64,000 nt of DNA from assembly GCF_001428335.1 (NCBI RefSeq), contig NZ_LMSG01000021.1:62001-126000 (forward strand), read 5' to 3'. The position numbers were made by a program, and so were the translations under genes. A model generated the notes under the pieces. It made no database searches. It was not told where the DNA came from and saw nothing but the letters and a program-made list of their open reading frames with translations. Origin of the DNA: Arthrobacter sp. Soil762. Its GTDB lineage: Bacteria > Actinomycetota > Actinomycetes > Actinomycetales > Micrococcaceae. The first letter of the stretch is position 1; each line of letters starts with the position of its first letter. Positions 41,795 through 51,721 of the stretch are shown one piece after another.

Positions 41795-42908
41795 GGACCA
41801 GCGGGACGAAGCGGACCTGCCGGCTCCCGCCGTACCCGAAACTGCCCACCCGGCAACAGGCACACTCTCTCCGGAACGAGTGGCTGCCAAGGCTCTGGAG
41901 ACCCGGCTGCTGGGCGGCGAACGGAAGCTGCGGCGCCGTGAGGTGGCTGCCGGTGCAGGGCTGTCCCTCCTTTCGGCCCGGAAGCTGTGGCGTGCCCTCG
42001 GCTTCCCGAACTTCGGCGACGAAGACGTCGCCTTCACCGAACGGGATCAGGCTGCGCTGTCCACCGTGGTTGACCTGGTCCGCACCGGGGTGCTGACCGA
42101 GGAAGCCGCCATCTCCGTGACCCGGTCCATCGGGCAGATGACAGACCGCATGGTGGTCTGGCAGATCGAGGCCCTCGTGGAGGACATGGTCCACGAGCAG
42201 GGCGTCACGGACGCTGTGGCCCGCAAACGCCTGGTGAAGGAACTTCCCTCCCTGCTGGATGCACTGGAGGAGATGCTGGTCTATTCGTGGCGGCGGCAAC
42301 TCAATGCCGGCGTGCAACGCCTGGCCGTGCGCGCCGAGGCCGGCCTGCAGGCCAGCGAAGAAGGCCGCGACGGCGATGAAGACGACGCCCCGCTGCCGTT
42401 GGCCCGCGCCGTCGGCTTTGCTGACCTGGTTTCCTATACGAGTCTCTCCCGCCGGATGAATGAAAAGACCCTCGCCCGGCTGGTCCAGCGCTTTGAGAAC
42501 AAATGCGCCGAGATCATTTCCGTTGGCGGCGGGCGGCTGGTCAAGACGGTAGGCGACGAAGTCCTGTATATCGCGGAAACTCCGGCTGCCGGAGCCGAGA
42601 TCTCGCTGGCCCTGGCACAGGCGTTCACCGAAGACGAGATCCTGCCGGAAGCGCGCGTGGCGATGGTCTGGGGCAGGATCCTGTCCCGGCTGGGGGACAT
42701 CTACGGCCCCACGGTCAACCTCGCCGCCAGGCTTACCACGTTGGCGGATCCGGGAACGGTCCTGATCGACTCCATGACTGCGTCCGCGCTGGACCAGGAC
42801 AAGCGCTTCATTCTCGTTCCGCAGCCTGCTGAAAATGTCCGTGGGTTCGGCGAAATCCATCCCGTGCTCTTGGCGCGCGGTCAAGGAAAAGGCCTGGTCC
42901 TCGACTAG
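41784..42908 (+). CDS. Class III adenylate cyclase with N-terminal regulatory domain
   Basis: A 374-residue soluble cyclase making cAMP. The helical N-terminal half (about 40-165, LLGGERKLRRREVAAGAGLS onward) resembles the regulatory domain of M. tuberculosis Rv1264, a pH-responsive autoinhibited cyclase. The catalytic domain starts near 205: metal-binding Asp214 (VGFADLVSY) and Asp258 (TVGDEVL), adenine-selecting Lys254 and Asp305, and transition-state Asn312 and Arg316. All needed residues are present. The ATG lies inside the 3' end of the PH-domain gene, with GGTGGAG upstream; a GTG three codons earlier is an alternative. Confidence 0.92.
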   Translation: MNDEDQRDEADLPAPAVPETAHPATGTLSPERVAAKALETRLLGGERKLRRREVAAGAGLSLLSARKLWRALGFPNFGDEDVAFTERDQAALSTVVDLVRTGVLTEEAAISVTRSIGQMTDRMVVWQIEALVEDMVHEQGVTDAVARKRLVKELPSLLDALEEMLVYSWRRQLNAGVQRLAVRAEAGLQASEEGRDGDEDDAPLPLARAVGFADLVSYTSLSRRMNEKTLARLVQRFENKCAEIISVGGGRLVKTVGDEVLYIAETPAAGAEISLALAQAFTEDEILPEARVAMVWGRILSRLGDIYGPTVNLAARLTTLADPGTVLIDSMTASALDQDKRFILVPQPAENVRGFGEIHPVLLARGQGKGLVLD

Positions 42909-43003
42909 CCGGAACCGGGACGGTCCGCGAGCCATGGAATACCCCATTGCTGAGCGTCAGGGACGTGTTTGTCCTGACCTGCGGGTTTATCCAGTTGTTG
43001 GCG

Positions 43004-43017
43004 TATCGCGATATAGT
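43004..43017 (+). promoter_or_regulatory. Probable promoter -10 of the large operon with overlapping palindrome
   Basis: TATAGT at 43012-43017 is the best -10 in the 267-bp gap before the Ig/FN3 gene and overlaps the 10-bp palindrome TATCGCGATA (43004-43013). No good -35 is seen at 17-18 bp. The leader would be about 150 bases. Confidence 0.45.
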
Positions 43018-43175
43018 CGACCCTGGCGGCGGCCTGTCCCGCAGCGCCAGGGGAGCGCTCCCCATCGCGGCAGCAGCCATGCTTCGGTAGGCTGACGCGG
43101 GGAACAGAGAGCCCGGTATCGGGTCTTTGGAGGGGCCGCTGGGGGCCGCGACACAATTGAGGGATTAGTAACGCT

Positions 43176-46100
43176 GTGACATCACTGCTGGGGAAGTTCG
43201 GTCTCAAGAAGCGCCACAACAAGATCATTACGGGTTCGGCCTTTGCCGCGGCCGGCGCTGTGCTGGTTGCCGGCGCGATCATCTATCCGGGGTTTAAGAC
43301 CACTGAGGTGGAGTTGAACGACGGCGGCGTGTGGGTAGTCTCCAAGTCCAAGAATGCCGTGGGTCGGCTGAATTATCCCTCGCGTGTGTTGGATGGTGCG
43401 GTGACGCCGGCGAGTACCACCTTCGATATTCTCCAGAATGCCGGGGATGTGTTTGTGGATGATGAGACGGGTTCGACGTTGAACCAGGTTTCTCCTGCGA
43501 ACATGCGCCTCGGCGGGGACAAGCAGCTGCCGGGTTCGGCCGATGTGAGCTTCGGTGCCAGCGTGATCTCAGTAACGGACGCCGCATCGGGGAAGGTCTG
43601 GGCGGTGTCGCCGTCCACGGTAAATGGTTTTGACCAGGAAGCCTCCGAACCTGTGATGGTTGGCTCCGAAGGCCTGGTCTCGGCCGTGGGCACCGATGAC
43701 CGGATCTACAGTGCCGATCCCAAGTCGGGCGCAGTGACGGTCACTTCGGTGGACGCAAACGGCGAAGTGGTGTCCACCGATTCCAGTAGCTGGGGTGAGC
43801 TTAAGGGTGCAGGCGATCTGCAGATCACGGTGGTGGGGGATAAGCCGGTGGTGTTGGATGCTGCGGCGGGGAAGCTGTTCCTGCCGGGCGGTAAGCGGCT
43901 GCAGCTGGAGAACGCGCGGGACGCGAAGCTGCAGCAGGGCGGTCCGGCGAGTGATTTTGTGGCGGTTTCGACGCAGAAGGCGTTGTTGAAGCAGCCGCTG
44001 GACGGTTCGACGGCGAAGACCGTCACGTTCGACGGCGAGGGTGTGCCGGCGGCTCCGGTGCAGCTGGCCGGGTGTGTGCATGCTGCGTGGTCCGGGGTGA
44101 ACAAGTATGTCCGTGACTGCACCAATGATGCTGACGACAAGAACGTTGACGTGCCCAAGGCGAGTGCGTCGCCGTCGTACGTTTTCCGCGTGAACCGGGA
44201 CCTGGTGGTCCTGAACGATGTGAACTCCGGGAATGTGTGGCTGGTGAACCAGAACATGCAGCTCGTGAACAACTGGGACGACGTTGTTCCTCCGAAGAAC
44301 GAATCCGATGAGCAGGATCAGGAATCGGCGGACAACAACACCATCAACGTCCTGCCGGACCGCACCAAACCGAACCGGCCGCCGGAAACCAAACCGGACA
44401 CCCTGGGCGTTCGTCCGGGGCGGACCACCATCCTCAGCGTCCTGGACAACGATTCGGATCCTGACGGCGACGTCCTGACCGCCGCCGTCGGCGATTCAGG
44501 GCCCAAAGCCGGAACGCTGGAGAGCATCTACGGCGGCACCGCGTTCCAGATCTCCGTTCCCGCGGACGCTCGGCCCGGCGCCGAGACGTTCAGCTACAAC
44601 GCCGCGGACGGCCGGGGACTTTCAGCAGGCGGACAGGTCACGCTCAACGTGGTGGCCGCCGATGAAAACAAGCCGCCCGCATTCAAGCGCGGCGGAGACT
44701 CCACCACCATGCTGGTGGAACAGGGCAAAACCGTCAGCCAGAACATCCTCACCGACTGGGTGGATCCCGACGGCGACGACCTCGTCCTGCTGGACGCCAA
44801 GGCAGACAACGACCAGGACCAGGTCAAGGTCCGGCGTGACGGATTGCTGACGTTCCAGGACTCCGGAGCCACCGCCGGCAAGAAAAACGTGGAAGTCACC
44901 ATCTGGGACGGCCGGGCAACGGTCACCGGAAAGGTCGTTGTGAACGTCCAGCCGCCGGGCGCCCTGGCGCCGGTGGTCAACGCCGATCACGTCACTGCCG
45001 TGGTGGGCCAGGACCTGGTGATCGCGCCCCTGAAAAACGACGTCGATCCCAACGGCGGCGCCCTCCGCCTCGCGCAGGTGGAGGCCAACGGTCCTGCCGA
45101 ACTTGGCCCGGTCACCGACGGCGGTACCTTCACGTTCCGCAGCACCACTCCCGGTCCCGTCTACCTGACCTACATCGCCAGCAACGGCCCGCAGAGCAGT
45201 CAGGGCCTGATCCGGGTTGATGTGGAGTCCGGCAAGGACGCCGGTGACCCCGTGGCCGTGCATGACGTTGCGCTGATGCCCACCGGAGGCAGCGTGCTGC
45301 TGGACCCGCTGGCCAACGACTCGGATCCTTCCGGCGGCGTGCTGGTGCTGCAGTCCGTGAAACTCCCGGACAACACCACGGCCTCGGTCAGCGTGATCGA
45401 CCACAGCGTCCTGCGCATCACCGATGTGCTGGGCACCAAGGACCCGTTCCTTTTTGAATACACCATGTCCAACGGCAGGAAATCAGCCACCGGCAGCGTC
45501 TCCGTGGTCCCCGTCCCGGCCCCCGCCGTCGTCGAGGCCCCCCAGCCCAAACCCGACGAAGTGAACGTCAGGGTCAACGACGTCGTCACCATCCCGGTGC
45601 TGGACAACGACACGCACCCGCAGGGCCTGGAGCTGAGCGTGGACCCCGTCCTGCCGCAAGCCGTGGATGAACTGGACGGCAAGAGCTTCGTCTCGGAAAA
45701 CACCCTGCGCTTCATCGCCGGGCCGCAGCCCAAGACGGTGCGCGCCATCTACAACGCGGTGGACCCGCAGGGGCAGAAGAGCGCCGCCGCCGTCACCATC
45801 CACATCCTTCCGCTGGAGGGGGCCGAGAATTCGAGGCCCCAGCCTCAGAATCTCACCGCCCGTGTGGTTGCCGCCGGAACTGTGCGCATCCCGGTTCCCC
45901 TGGACGGCATCGATCCCGACGGCGACTCCGTTCAGCTGACCGGTATCGACAGCACCCCGGCCATGGGAACCGCCACCGTGGGCAGCAACTTCATCGACTT
46001 CACCGCTGCCGGCGATGGCGCCGGTACAGATACGTTCCGCTACAAGGTGGTGGACCGCCAGGGCGCCGTCAACACCGGGACCGTGACGGTGGGCATCGCC

Positions 46101-49100
46101 CCCCGTGGCGAAACGAACCAGAACCCCACCCCCGTGGATGACGAAGTGAAGGTCCGGCCGGGACGGCAGATCGCCGTCGACGCCACCGGCAACGACACCG
46201 ATCCCGACGGCGACATCATCCGCATCCTCACGGACGGTATCGAGGCCGACGACGCCCTCCAGGCCACCGTCAGCAAGACCAGCGGCCGCATCATCCTGAC
46301 GGCTCCCGGCGCTGCCGGGACGGTCAACGTCCGGTACACCGTCGCCGACGACCGCGACGCCACCGCCCAAGCCACCATCCGTGTGGTGGTGGACAACGAG
46401 GTTCCGCTGAAGGCGCCCATTGCCCGCGACGACCGGGTCACCTCGGCGCAGGCGATGGGCAAGACTGCCGTGGATGTGCCGGTCCTCAAGAACGATGAAG
46501 ACCCCGACGGCGTCGGCGAGAACCTCAAGCTGAGCACCGAGTCCCTCACCGCCCGCCCGGGGCCTGACGGCACCATGCTCGTAGACCTGACCGAACAGCC
46601 GCAGCTGATCCCATACACCGTCGAAGACGTGGACGGCCAAAAGTCCACAGCCATCATCTGGGCGCCGGGGCTGGGGCAGCAGGTTCCCACCCTCGCCAAA
46701 GACGAGGTCATCGAGGTCATCGCCGGACAATCCGTGAACGTTGACCTCAAAGAATGGGTCAAGGTCCGGGAAGGCCGCTCACCGCGCCTGACCCAGACTG
46801 ACCGGATCAAGCTCATCGGTTCGGATGGCAGCAACCCCGTTTCCGGCGACGGAACGGCGCTGAAGTACACGGCGGGCGTTGACTACGTGGGTCCGGGGTC
46901 GCTCAGCTTTGAGGTCACCGACGGCACCGGGCCGGATGATCCTGCAGGGCTGAAATCCACCCTGAGCATCCGCACCAAGGTGCTGCCGGACCCCAACCGC
47001 AACAACCCGCCCGAACTCCTGGGCGCGAAAGTTGAGGTGCCGAAAGGCGAGTCTGCAGACCTGGACCTGAGCCGGCTCACCGCGGACCCCGATCGGGACG
47101 ATCTGGACAACATGAAGTACGAACTGGTGGGCGGGAGCCCGGCCAGCTTCAATGCCCGGATAGACGGCAAGATCCTCAAGACATCCGTGGACGGCGCCAC
47201 TGCCACCGGCACCACCGGTGCGGTCCAGGTCAAGGCCAAGGACTCGCGCGGACTGGAGGCAACGGCTACTTACCGGTTGGCCGTCACGGCCTCCAACCGG
47301 CCCAAACCAGTGGCGAACGACGACCTGGAGCCGAACGCGGCTGCGGGGAATCCGGTCAACGTGAAGGTCCTGGCCAACGACGCTAACCCGTTTCCCGAGA
47401 CCGCCTTGAAGATCATTTCCGCAGCAACCGAGACGGGACAGGGCGGCGCAACGGTGTCCGGGGACTCGGTGACGGTGACGCCGTCGTCCGGTTTCACGGG
47501 CACCATGGTGGTGGCTTACACCGTGGCAGACAAGACGGGAGACGATTCCCGCAATGCCACGGCGCGCATCCGGCTCACCGTCAAGGACAAACCCCTGGCG
47601 CCGACTACCCCGCAGGCGCAGAGCGTCGGGGACAAGACGGCGCTGCTCACCTGGTCTGCCCCGGCAGACCGCGGTGCGCCCATTACCAAGTACACGGTCT
47701 ACGGCGAATCGGGCTTCAGGCAGGACTGCCCGGCGAACACCTGCACGCTGACCGGGCTGGCCAACAACACGAAGTACCACTTCGAAGTCACCGCCACTAA
47801 CGAGTTCGGCGAATCTGAACGTTCCCCGGCATCCGCCGAGGTCCGCCCGGACGTAAAGCCGGACACGCCGCTGGCGCCCACCCTGAAGTTCGGTGACAAG
47901 CAGCTTTCCGTGAACTGGGTGGCACCGGCCAGCAAGGGATCACCCGTCAAGACCTACGATCTGGAAATCTCGCCGGCCCCGCCAGGGCAGAACGCCCAGA
48001 TCCAGAACCTGGCAGCGGTGAGCTATGTCTGGAAGGGACTCCAGAACGGCGTCTCCTACAAGGTTCGCGTCCTGGCCCGCAATGATGCCAAGGATCCGTC
48101 CGAGTGGAGCCCCTACTCGGCGGCGGAAGTGCCTGCCGGAGTACCTGCCACCCCTGCTGCGCCTACCGCTGCAGATGCCGGTTCCCTGGGGACCCAAAGC
48201 CAGCTGCGTGTCAGCTGGACTGCGCCGAACAACAACGGTGATGCGATCTCGTCGTATACCCTGACTACCCTGCAGGGCGGGGCCGTGGTGGCCACTCAGC
48301 CGGTAGTTTCAGGCACCACGCAGAACGTCACCGTGGACAACTCCGAGTCCGACTACACGTTCACGGTTTCGGCCACCAACAAGGCGGGCACCAGCGGCAC
48401 CAGCAACCCGTCGGCCCAGATCCGGGCAGCCGGCAAGCCAGGCCAGGTAAGCAGCGGAACCGTGGCTGACACCGGCACCAGCGGACAGCTCAGGGTGACG
48501 TTTACACCGCTCACCCAGGCCCAGCGGAACGGATCAACGGAGACGGAAATCCGGTACACCTACAACGCTGACGGAAAGTCCGGAAGCATCCCGGTTGGCG
48601 GCGGAACCATCAACGGGCTGACCAACGGCAGGGACATCGCCGTGACCATCATTGCCACGTCCACCAAGAACAACGTGTCCGGTGACGCCAAGAACATTGG
48701 CGCCGGGAACCCCTACGGGCCGCCGAATGCGCCCAACGTGGACGGCAGGACCTCTGCCAAGGGGGACGGCCAGGTGCACTGGACCTGGAACAACCCCGCC
48801 ACCAATGGACGTGCGCTCAACCACTACGAGGTCAGCATGGATGGTGGCGGCTGGCAGAACGTGGGCCAGGCCAACAGCTTCGATGCCGGTGCTGGAGGCT
48901 GGAGCAAGAGCCATAACTTGCGTGTCCGTGCCGTGACTGTGGTGGACGGCGCTATTGGCGGACCAGCCACCTCCACGTCCGGCGCCGATCCCACCCCGCC
49001 GCCCGCCCCCACCAAGGTCCGGGTCAAGCCTGCCACCAACAACAGCTGTCCCGGCAAGCCCGGAGTTCCAGACCGCTTTGGATACGTGAATGGAAGCCCC

Positions 49101-49301
49101 GATTGCGGCGGCAATGACGCGAACTGGGTCTCCTTCTCGGACGGCTGGATCAACAGCGCCTGCTGGATGAACATCTACGGTTCGCCAACAGCGGACCCCG
49201 GGTACTACAAGTGGTACCGCATGGACGGCGGCCCCCACGCAGGCTGGTACGTCAAGCTCGCCACCATCGATATCAGCGGCGCGGACGTCGGCGAATGCTG
49301 A
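43176..49301 (+). CDS. Giant membrane-anchored Ig-like/FN3 repeat protein
   Basis: A 2041-residue envelope protein. A short basic cytoplasmic tail and one membrane helix (about 17-37) are followed by a beta-rich head (about 40-395). About ten cadherin/Big-type Ig-like units follow from about 415 to 1465, each with an NDxDPDG-like turn (first at 424, DNDSDPDGD). Then come five FN3 units from about 1471 to 1955. An 85-residue C-terminal module has six cysteines (CPGKPG, DCGGND, ACWMN, final GEC) and many aromatic residues. The start is GTG. It heads an operon with MoxR, DUF58, transglutaminase-like, FHA, kinase and FtsK genes, matching the FN3 gene of the bifidobacterial PFNA cluster. Confidence 0.88.
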   Translation: MTSLLGKFGLKKRHNKIITGSAFAAAGAVLVAGAIIYPGFKTTEVELNDGGVWVVSKSKNAVGRLNYPSRVLDGAVTPASTTFDILQNAGDVFVDDETGSTLNQVSPANMRLGGDKQLPGSADVSFGASVISVTDAASGKVWAVSPSTVNGFDQEASEPVMVGSEGLVSAVGTDDRIYSADPKSGAVTVTSVDANGEVVSTDSSSWGELKGAGDLQITVVGDKPVVLDAAAGKLFLPGGKRLQLENARDAKLQQGGPASDFVAVSTQKALLKQPLDGSTAKTVTFDGEGVPAAPVQLAGCVHAAWSGVNKYVRDCTNDADDKNVDVPKASASPSYVFRVNRDLVVLNDVNSGNVWLVNQNMQLVNNWDDVVPPKNESDEQDQESADNNTINVLPDRTKPNRPPETKPDTLGVRPGRTTILSVLDNDSDPDGDVLTAAVGDSGPKAGTLESIYGGTAFQISVPADARPGAETFSYNAADGRGLSAGGQVTLNVVAADENKPPAFKRGGDSTTMLVEQGKTVSQNILTDWVDPDGDDLVLLDAKADNDQDQVKVRRDGLLTFQDSGATAGKKNVEVTIWDGRATVTGKVVVNVQPPGALAPVVNADHVTAVVGQDLVIAPLKNDVDPNGGALRLAQVEANGPAELGPVTDGGTFTFRSTTPGPVYLTYIASNGPQSSQGLIRVDVESGKDAGDPVAVHDVALMPTGGSVLLDPLANDSDPSGGVLVLQSVKLPDNTTASVSVIDHSVLRITDVLGTKDPFLFEYTMSNGRKSATGSVSVVPVPAPAVVEAPQPKPDEVNVRVNDVVTIPVLDNDTHPQGLELSVDPVLPQAVDELDGKSFVSENTLRFIAGPQPKTVRAIYNAVDPQGQKSAAAVTIHILPLEGAENSRPQPQNLTARVVAAGTVRIPVPLDGIDPDGDSVQLTGIDSTPAMGTATVGSNFIDFTAAGDGAGTDTFRYKVVDRQGAVNTGTVTVGIAPRGETNQNPTPVDDEVKVRPGRQIAVDATGNDTDPDGDIIRILTDGIEADDALQATVSKTSGRIILTAPGAAGTVNVRYTVADDRDATAQATIRVVVDNEVPLKAPIARDDRVTSAQAMGKTAVDVPVLKNDEDPDGVGENLKLSTESLTARPGPDGTMLVDLTEQPQLIPYTVEDVDGQKSTAIIWAPGLGQQVPTLAKDEVIEVIAGQSVNVDLKEWVKVREGRSPRLTQTDRIKLIGSDGSNPVSGDGTALKYTAGVDYVGPGSLSFEVTDGTGPDDPAGLKSTLSIRTKVLPDPNRNNPPELLGAKVEVPKGESADLDLSRLTADPDRDDLDNMKYELVGGSPASFNARIDGKILKTSVDGATATGTTGAVQVKAKDSRGLEATATYRLAVTASNRPKPVANDDLEPNAAAGNPVNVKVLANDANPFPETALKIISAATETGQGGATVSGDSVTVTPSSGFTGTMVVAYTVADKTGDDSRNATARIRLTVKDKPLAPTTPQAQSVGDKTALLTWSAPADRGAPITKYTVYGESGFRQDCPANTCTLTGLANNTKYHFEVTATNEFGESERSPASAEVRPDVKPDTPLAPTLKFGDKQLSVNWVAPASKGSPVKTYDLEISPAPPGQNAQIQNLAAVSYVWKGLQNGVSYKVRVLARNDAKDPSEWSPYSAAEVPAGVPATPAAPTAADAGSLGTQSQLRVSWTAPNNNGDAISSYTLTTLQGGAVVATQPVVSGTTQNVTVDNSESDYTFTVSATNKAGTSGTSNPSAQIRAAGKPGQVSSGTVADTGTSGQLRVTFTPLTQAQRNGSTETEIRYTYNADGKSGSIPVGGGTINGLTNGRDIAVTIIATSTKNNVSGDAKNIGAGNPYGPPNAPNVDGRTSAKGDGQVHWTWNNPATNGRALNHYEVSMDGGGWQNVGQANSFDAGAGGWSKSHNLRVRAVTVVDGAIGGPATSTSGADPTPPPAPTKVRVKPATNNSCPGKPGVPDRFGYVNGSPDCGGNDANWVSFSDGWINSACWMNIYGSPTADPGYYKWYRMDGGPHAGWYVKLATIDISGADVGEC

Positions 49302-49365
49302 CACCTTCGCCAGTCCCTCCAAAACGGCGTCATCAGACCAGCACCACAAGAAAAGGACTCACTTC

Positions 49366-50337
49366 ATGACCATGACCACCGAGCAGGCCGAATGGTTTGC
49401 AGGCACTTTCGACAAGCTCGTTGCCAACGTGGGACAGGCGGTCCTGGGCAAGGACCACGTCATCCGGCTCACCTTCACTGCGATGCTGGCCGAGGGCCAT
49501 GTCTTGTTCGAGGACGCCCCCGGCACCGGCAAGACCATGCTGGCCCGGGCGATGGCCGCCACCGTCCAGGGGTCCAACAACCGCATCCAGTTCACCCCCG
49601 ACCTCCTGCCCTCGGACGTCACGGGTGTGACCATCTACGACCAGAAGACGCAGAAGTTCGAGTTCCACAAGGGACCGATCTTCAACAACATCGTCCTGGC
49701 CGATGAGATCAACCGCGCTTCGCCGAAGACGCAGTCGGCACTGCTGGAGGTCATGGAGGAATCCCGGGTCACCGTGGACGGCGTGACCTACGAGGCAGGC
49801 CGGCCGTTCATGGTGATGGCCACGCAGAACCCGATCGAGCAGGCCGGCACCTACCGCCTGCCGGAGGCGCAGCTGGACCGCTTCCTGATCAAGACCTCCA
49901 TCGGCTATCCGGACCACGCCTCCACGGTCCAGCTGCTCGGTGGCTCGAACCTGAAAGACCGCTCCAAGGAGATCTCCGCAGTTATCACCACGCAGGCCGT
50001 GGCGGACATGGCTGACCTCGCAGCCACCGTGCACGTGGACACGGCCGTCCTTGAATACATTTCCCGGCTCTGCGAGGAGACCCGCAACGCGCCCGAGACC
50101 CGGCTGGGCGTTTCCGTGCGTGGCGCCATCGCCATGGTCCGCGCCGCGAAGGTCTGGGCCGCGGGGCAGGGACGGAACTTCGTCCTGCCTGACGACATCA
50201 AGGAACTGGCCGCCGTTGTGTGGACGCACCGGTTTGTGATGGACCCGGAAGCTGAGTTCTCCGGCGCCACCCCCGAGGCCGTCCTGGCCCGGGTCTTGTC
50301 CGACATCGCGGCACCGCAGCAGCGCGCCGCCGTCTGA
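49366..50337 (+). CDS. MoxR-family AAA+ ATPase
   Basis: A 323-residue chaperone-like ATPase. Walker A is EDAPGTGKTMLARAM, Walker B is VLADEINRASPKTQSALLEVMEE, sensor 1 is MATQNPIEQAGTYRLPEAQLDRF, and the MoxR lid domain follows. MoxR proteins usually help assemble or activate a partner complex coded next to them, often with DUF58/VWA proteins, as here. AAGGA lies eight bases upstream of the ATG, and the gene is 64 bp after the giant protein. Confidence 0.94.
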   Translation: MTMTTEQAEWFAGTFDKLVANVGQAVLGKDHVIRLTFTAMLAEGHVLFEDAPGTGKTMLARAMAATVQGSNNRIQFTPDLLPSDVTGVTIYDQKTQKFEFHKGPIFNNIVLADEINRASPKTQSALLEVMEESRVTVDGVTYEAGRPFMVMATQNPIEQAGTYRLPEAQLDRFLIKTSIGYPDHASTVQLLGGSNLKDRSKEISAVITTQAVADMADLAATVHVDTAVLEYISRLCEETRNAPETRLGVSVRGAIAMVRAAKVWAAGQGRNFVLPDDIKELAAVVWTHRFVMDPEAEFSGATPEAVLARVLSDIAAPQQRAAV

Positions 50338-50389
50338 GGCTCCGGCGGAGCTCCGACCACCACTGACCAGCGCGAACAAAGGCACATTT

Positions 50390-51721
50390 ATGTCCAGCAG
50401 CACTCCGTTGACCCGGCTTGCTGAACGCCTCCGGCAACCCTTCCGCCGGGACGGCAGACCCACCAGGCTGCATCCCTCGTCCGTTTGGGCCGAGGCCACC
50501 AGCACCGCCGCCCTCGCCCTCACCCCGGCGTGGGAGAGGGTCCGTGGCCTGTGGCTGCGCTACGTGTGGCCTGTCCTTTCGGTGGTCAGTGTCCTGGGCT
50601 GGTCCGTCCTGGCGACCTCCATCCTGTTGTGGACTGCCGGCCAGGCCTTCGGCTGGCAGGAGGCCAAGGCGGCGGCCATCGCGGCGTTTGTTCTTTTCCT
50701 GATCGCCGTCGGGTTCATCCTGGGCCGGTCATCCTACGGCGTGATCCTGGACCTTGCCCGGACCCGTGTGGCCGTCGGGGACAGTGCGGTAGGAAGCATC
50801 GCCGTCTCCAACACCTCGGCCAGGCCACTGTTGCCCGCCGCCCTGGAACTGCCGGTGGGCAACGCCACCGCCGTCTTCCACCTGCCCCGGATGAAGCCCG
50901 CGCAGGTGCATGAGGACCTGTTCACCATTCCAACCGCCCGCCGCGCCGTCATCGTGGTGGGACCTGTCCGCTCGGTCCGTGCCGACCCCCTGCACCTCCT
51001 CCGCCGGCAGGTGCTGTGGACGGAACCGGAGGATCTGTTTGTGCACCCGAAGACAGTGGCCCTGGCCGGTTCCGCGGCGGGATTCATCCGCGACCTCGAG
51101 GGCATGCCCACCACCGACCTGTCCAGTGCGGACGTGTCCTTCCATGCCCTGCGTGACTACGTCCCGGGTGATGACCGGCGGCACATCCACTGGAAGACCA
51201 CCGCACGGACCAACAAGCTGATGGTGCGCCAGTTCGAGGAGACCCGACGCGCCCACCTGGCCATCTCACTGTCGATCAACACGGATGAGTACGCTTCAGA
51301 GCAGGAATTCGAAATGGCCATCTCAGCGGCCGCCTCGATCGGCCGGCAGGCCATCCGCGAGCAGCGCGAGCTGGACGTCCTGACGCAAATGGGGCCGCTG
51401 CGCTGTGAAACCGGGCGGAACATGCTGGATGACATGACACGGATCGCCGGGGCACCCATGCGCCGGACCGCCGTCGACCTCGCCCGGACACTGGCCGACA
51501 CCGTCCCCAACGCGTCGGTGGTCTTTTTTGTGGTGGGCAGCAACGTGACACCCTCCCAGCTCCGATCGGCCGCGGCCTGCGTGCCGCTCGGCGTCAGGAG
51601 CCTGGCCGTGCGCCTCCAAATCGGTGCTGCACCGGGCCGCGCCAACATTGCGGACCTGACAGTGCTGACCCTCGGCGACCTCGCTGACCTCGCCATCGTC
51701 CTCAGAAAGGCGGCCGCATGA
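50390..51721 (+). CDS. DUF58-domain membrane protein
   Basis: A 443-residue protein with two membrane helices (about 57-80 and 90-112), a beta-rich middle, and the DUF58 signature LRDYVPGDDRRHIHWKTTARTNKLMVRQFEETR near residue 270, followed by a VWA-like fold. DUF58 proteins pair with MoxR ATPases and transglutaminase-like membrane proteins; the molecular role is unknown. The stop overlaps the next start as ATGA, indicating coupled translation. Confidence 0.92.
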   Translation: MSSSTPLTRLAERLRQPFRRDGRPTRLHPSSVWAEATSTAALALTPAWERVRGLWLRYVWPVLSVVSVLGWSVLATSILLWTAGQAFGWQEAKAAAIAAFVLFLIAVGFILGRSSYGVILDLARTRVAVGDSAVGSIAVSNTSARPLLPAALELPVGNATAVFHLPRMKPAQVHEDLFTIPTARRAVIVVGPVRSVRADPLHLLRRQVLWTEPEDLFVHPKTVALAGSAAGFIRDLEGMPTTDLSSADVSFHALRDYVPGDDRRHIHWKTTARTNKLMVRQFEETRRAHLAISLSINTDEYASEQEFEMAISAAASIGRQAIREQRELDVLTQMGPLRCETGRNMLDDMTRIAGAPMRRTAVDLARTLADTVPNASVVFFVVGSNVTPSQLRSAAACVPLGVRSLAVRLQIGAAPGRANIADLTVLTLGDLADLAIVLRKAAA

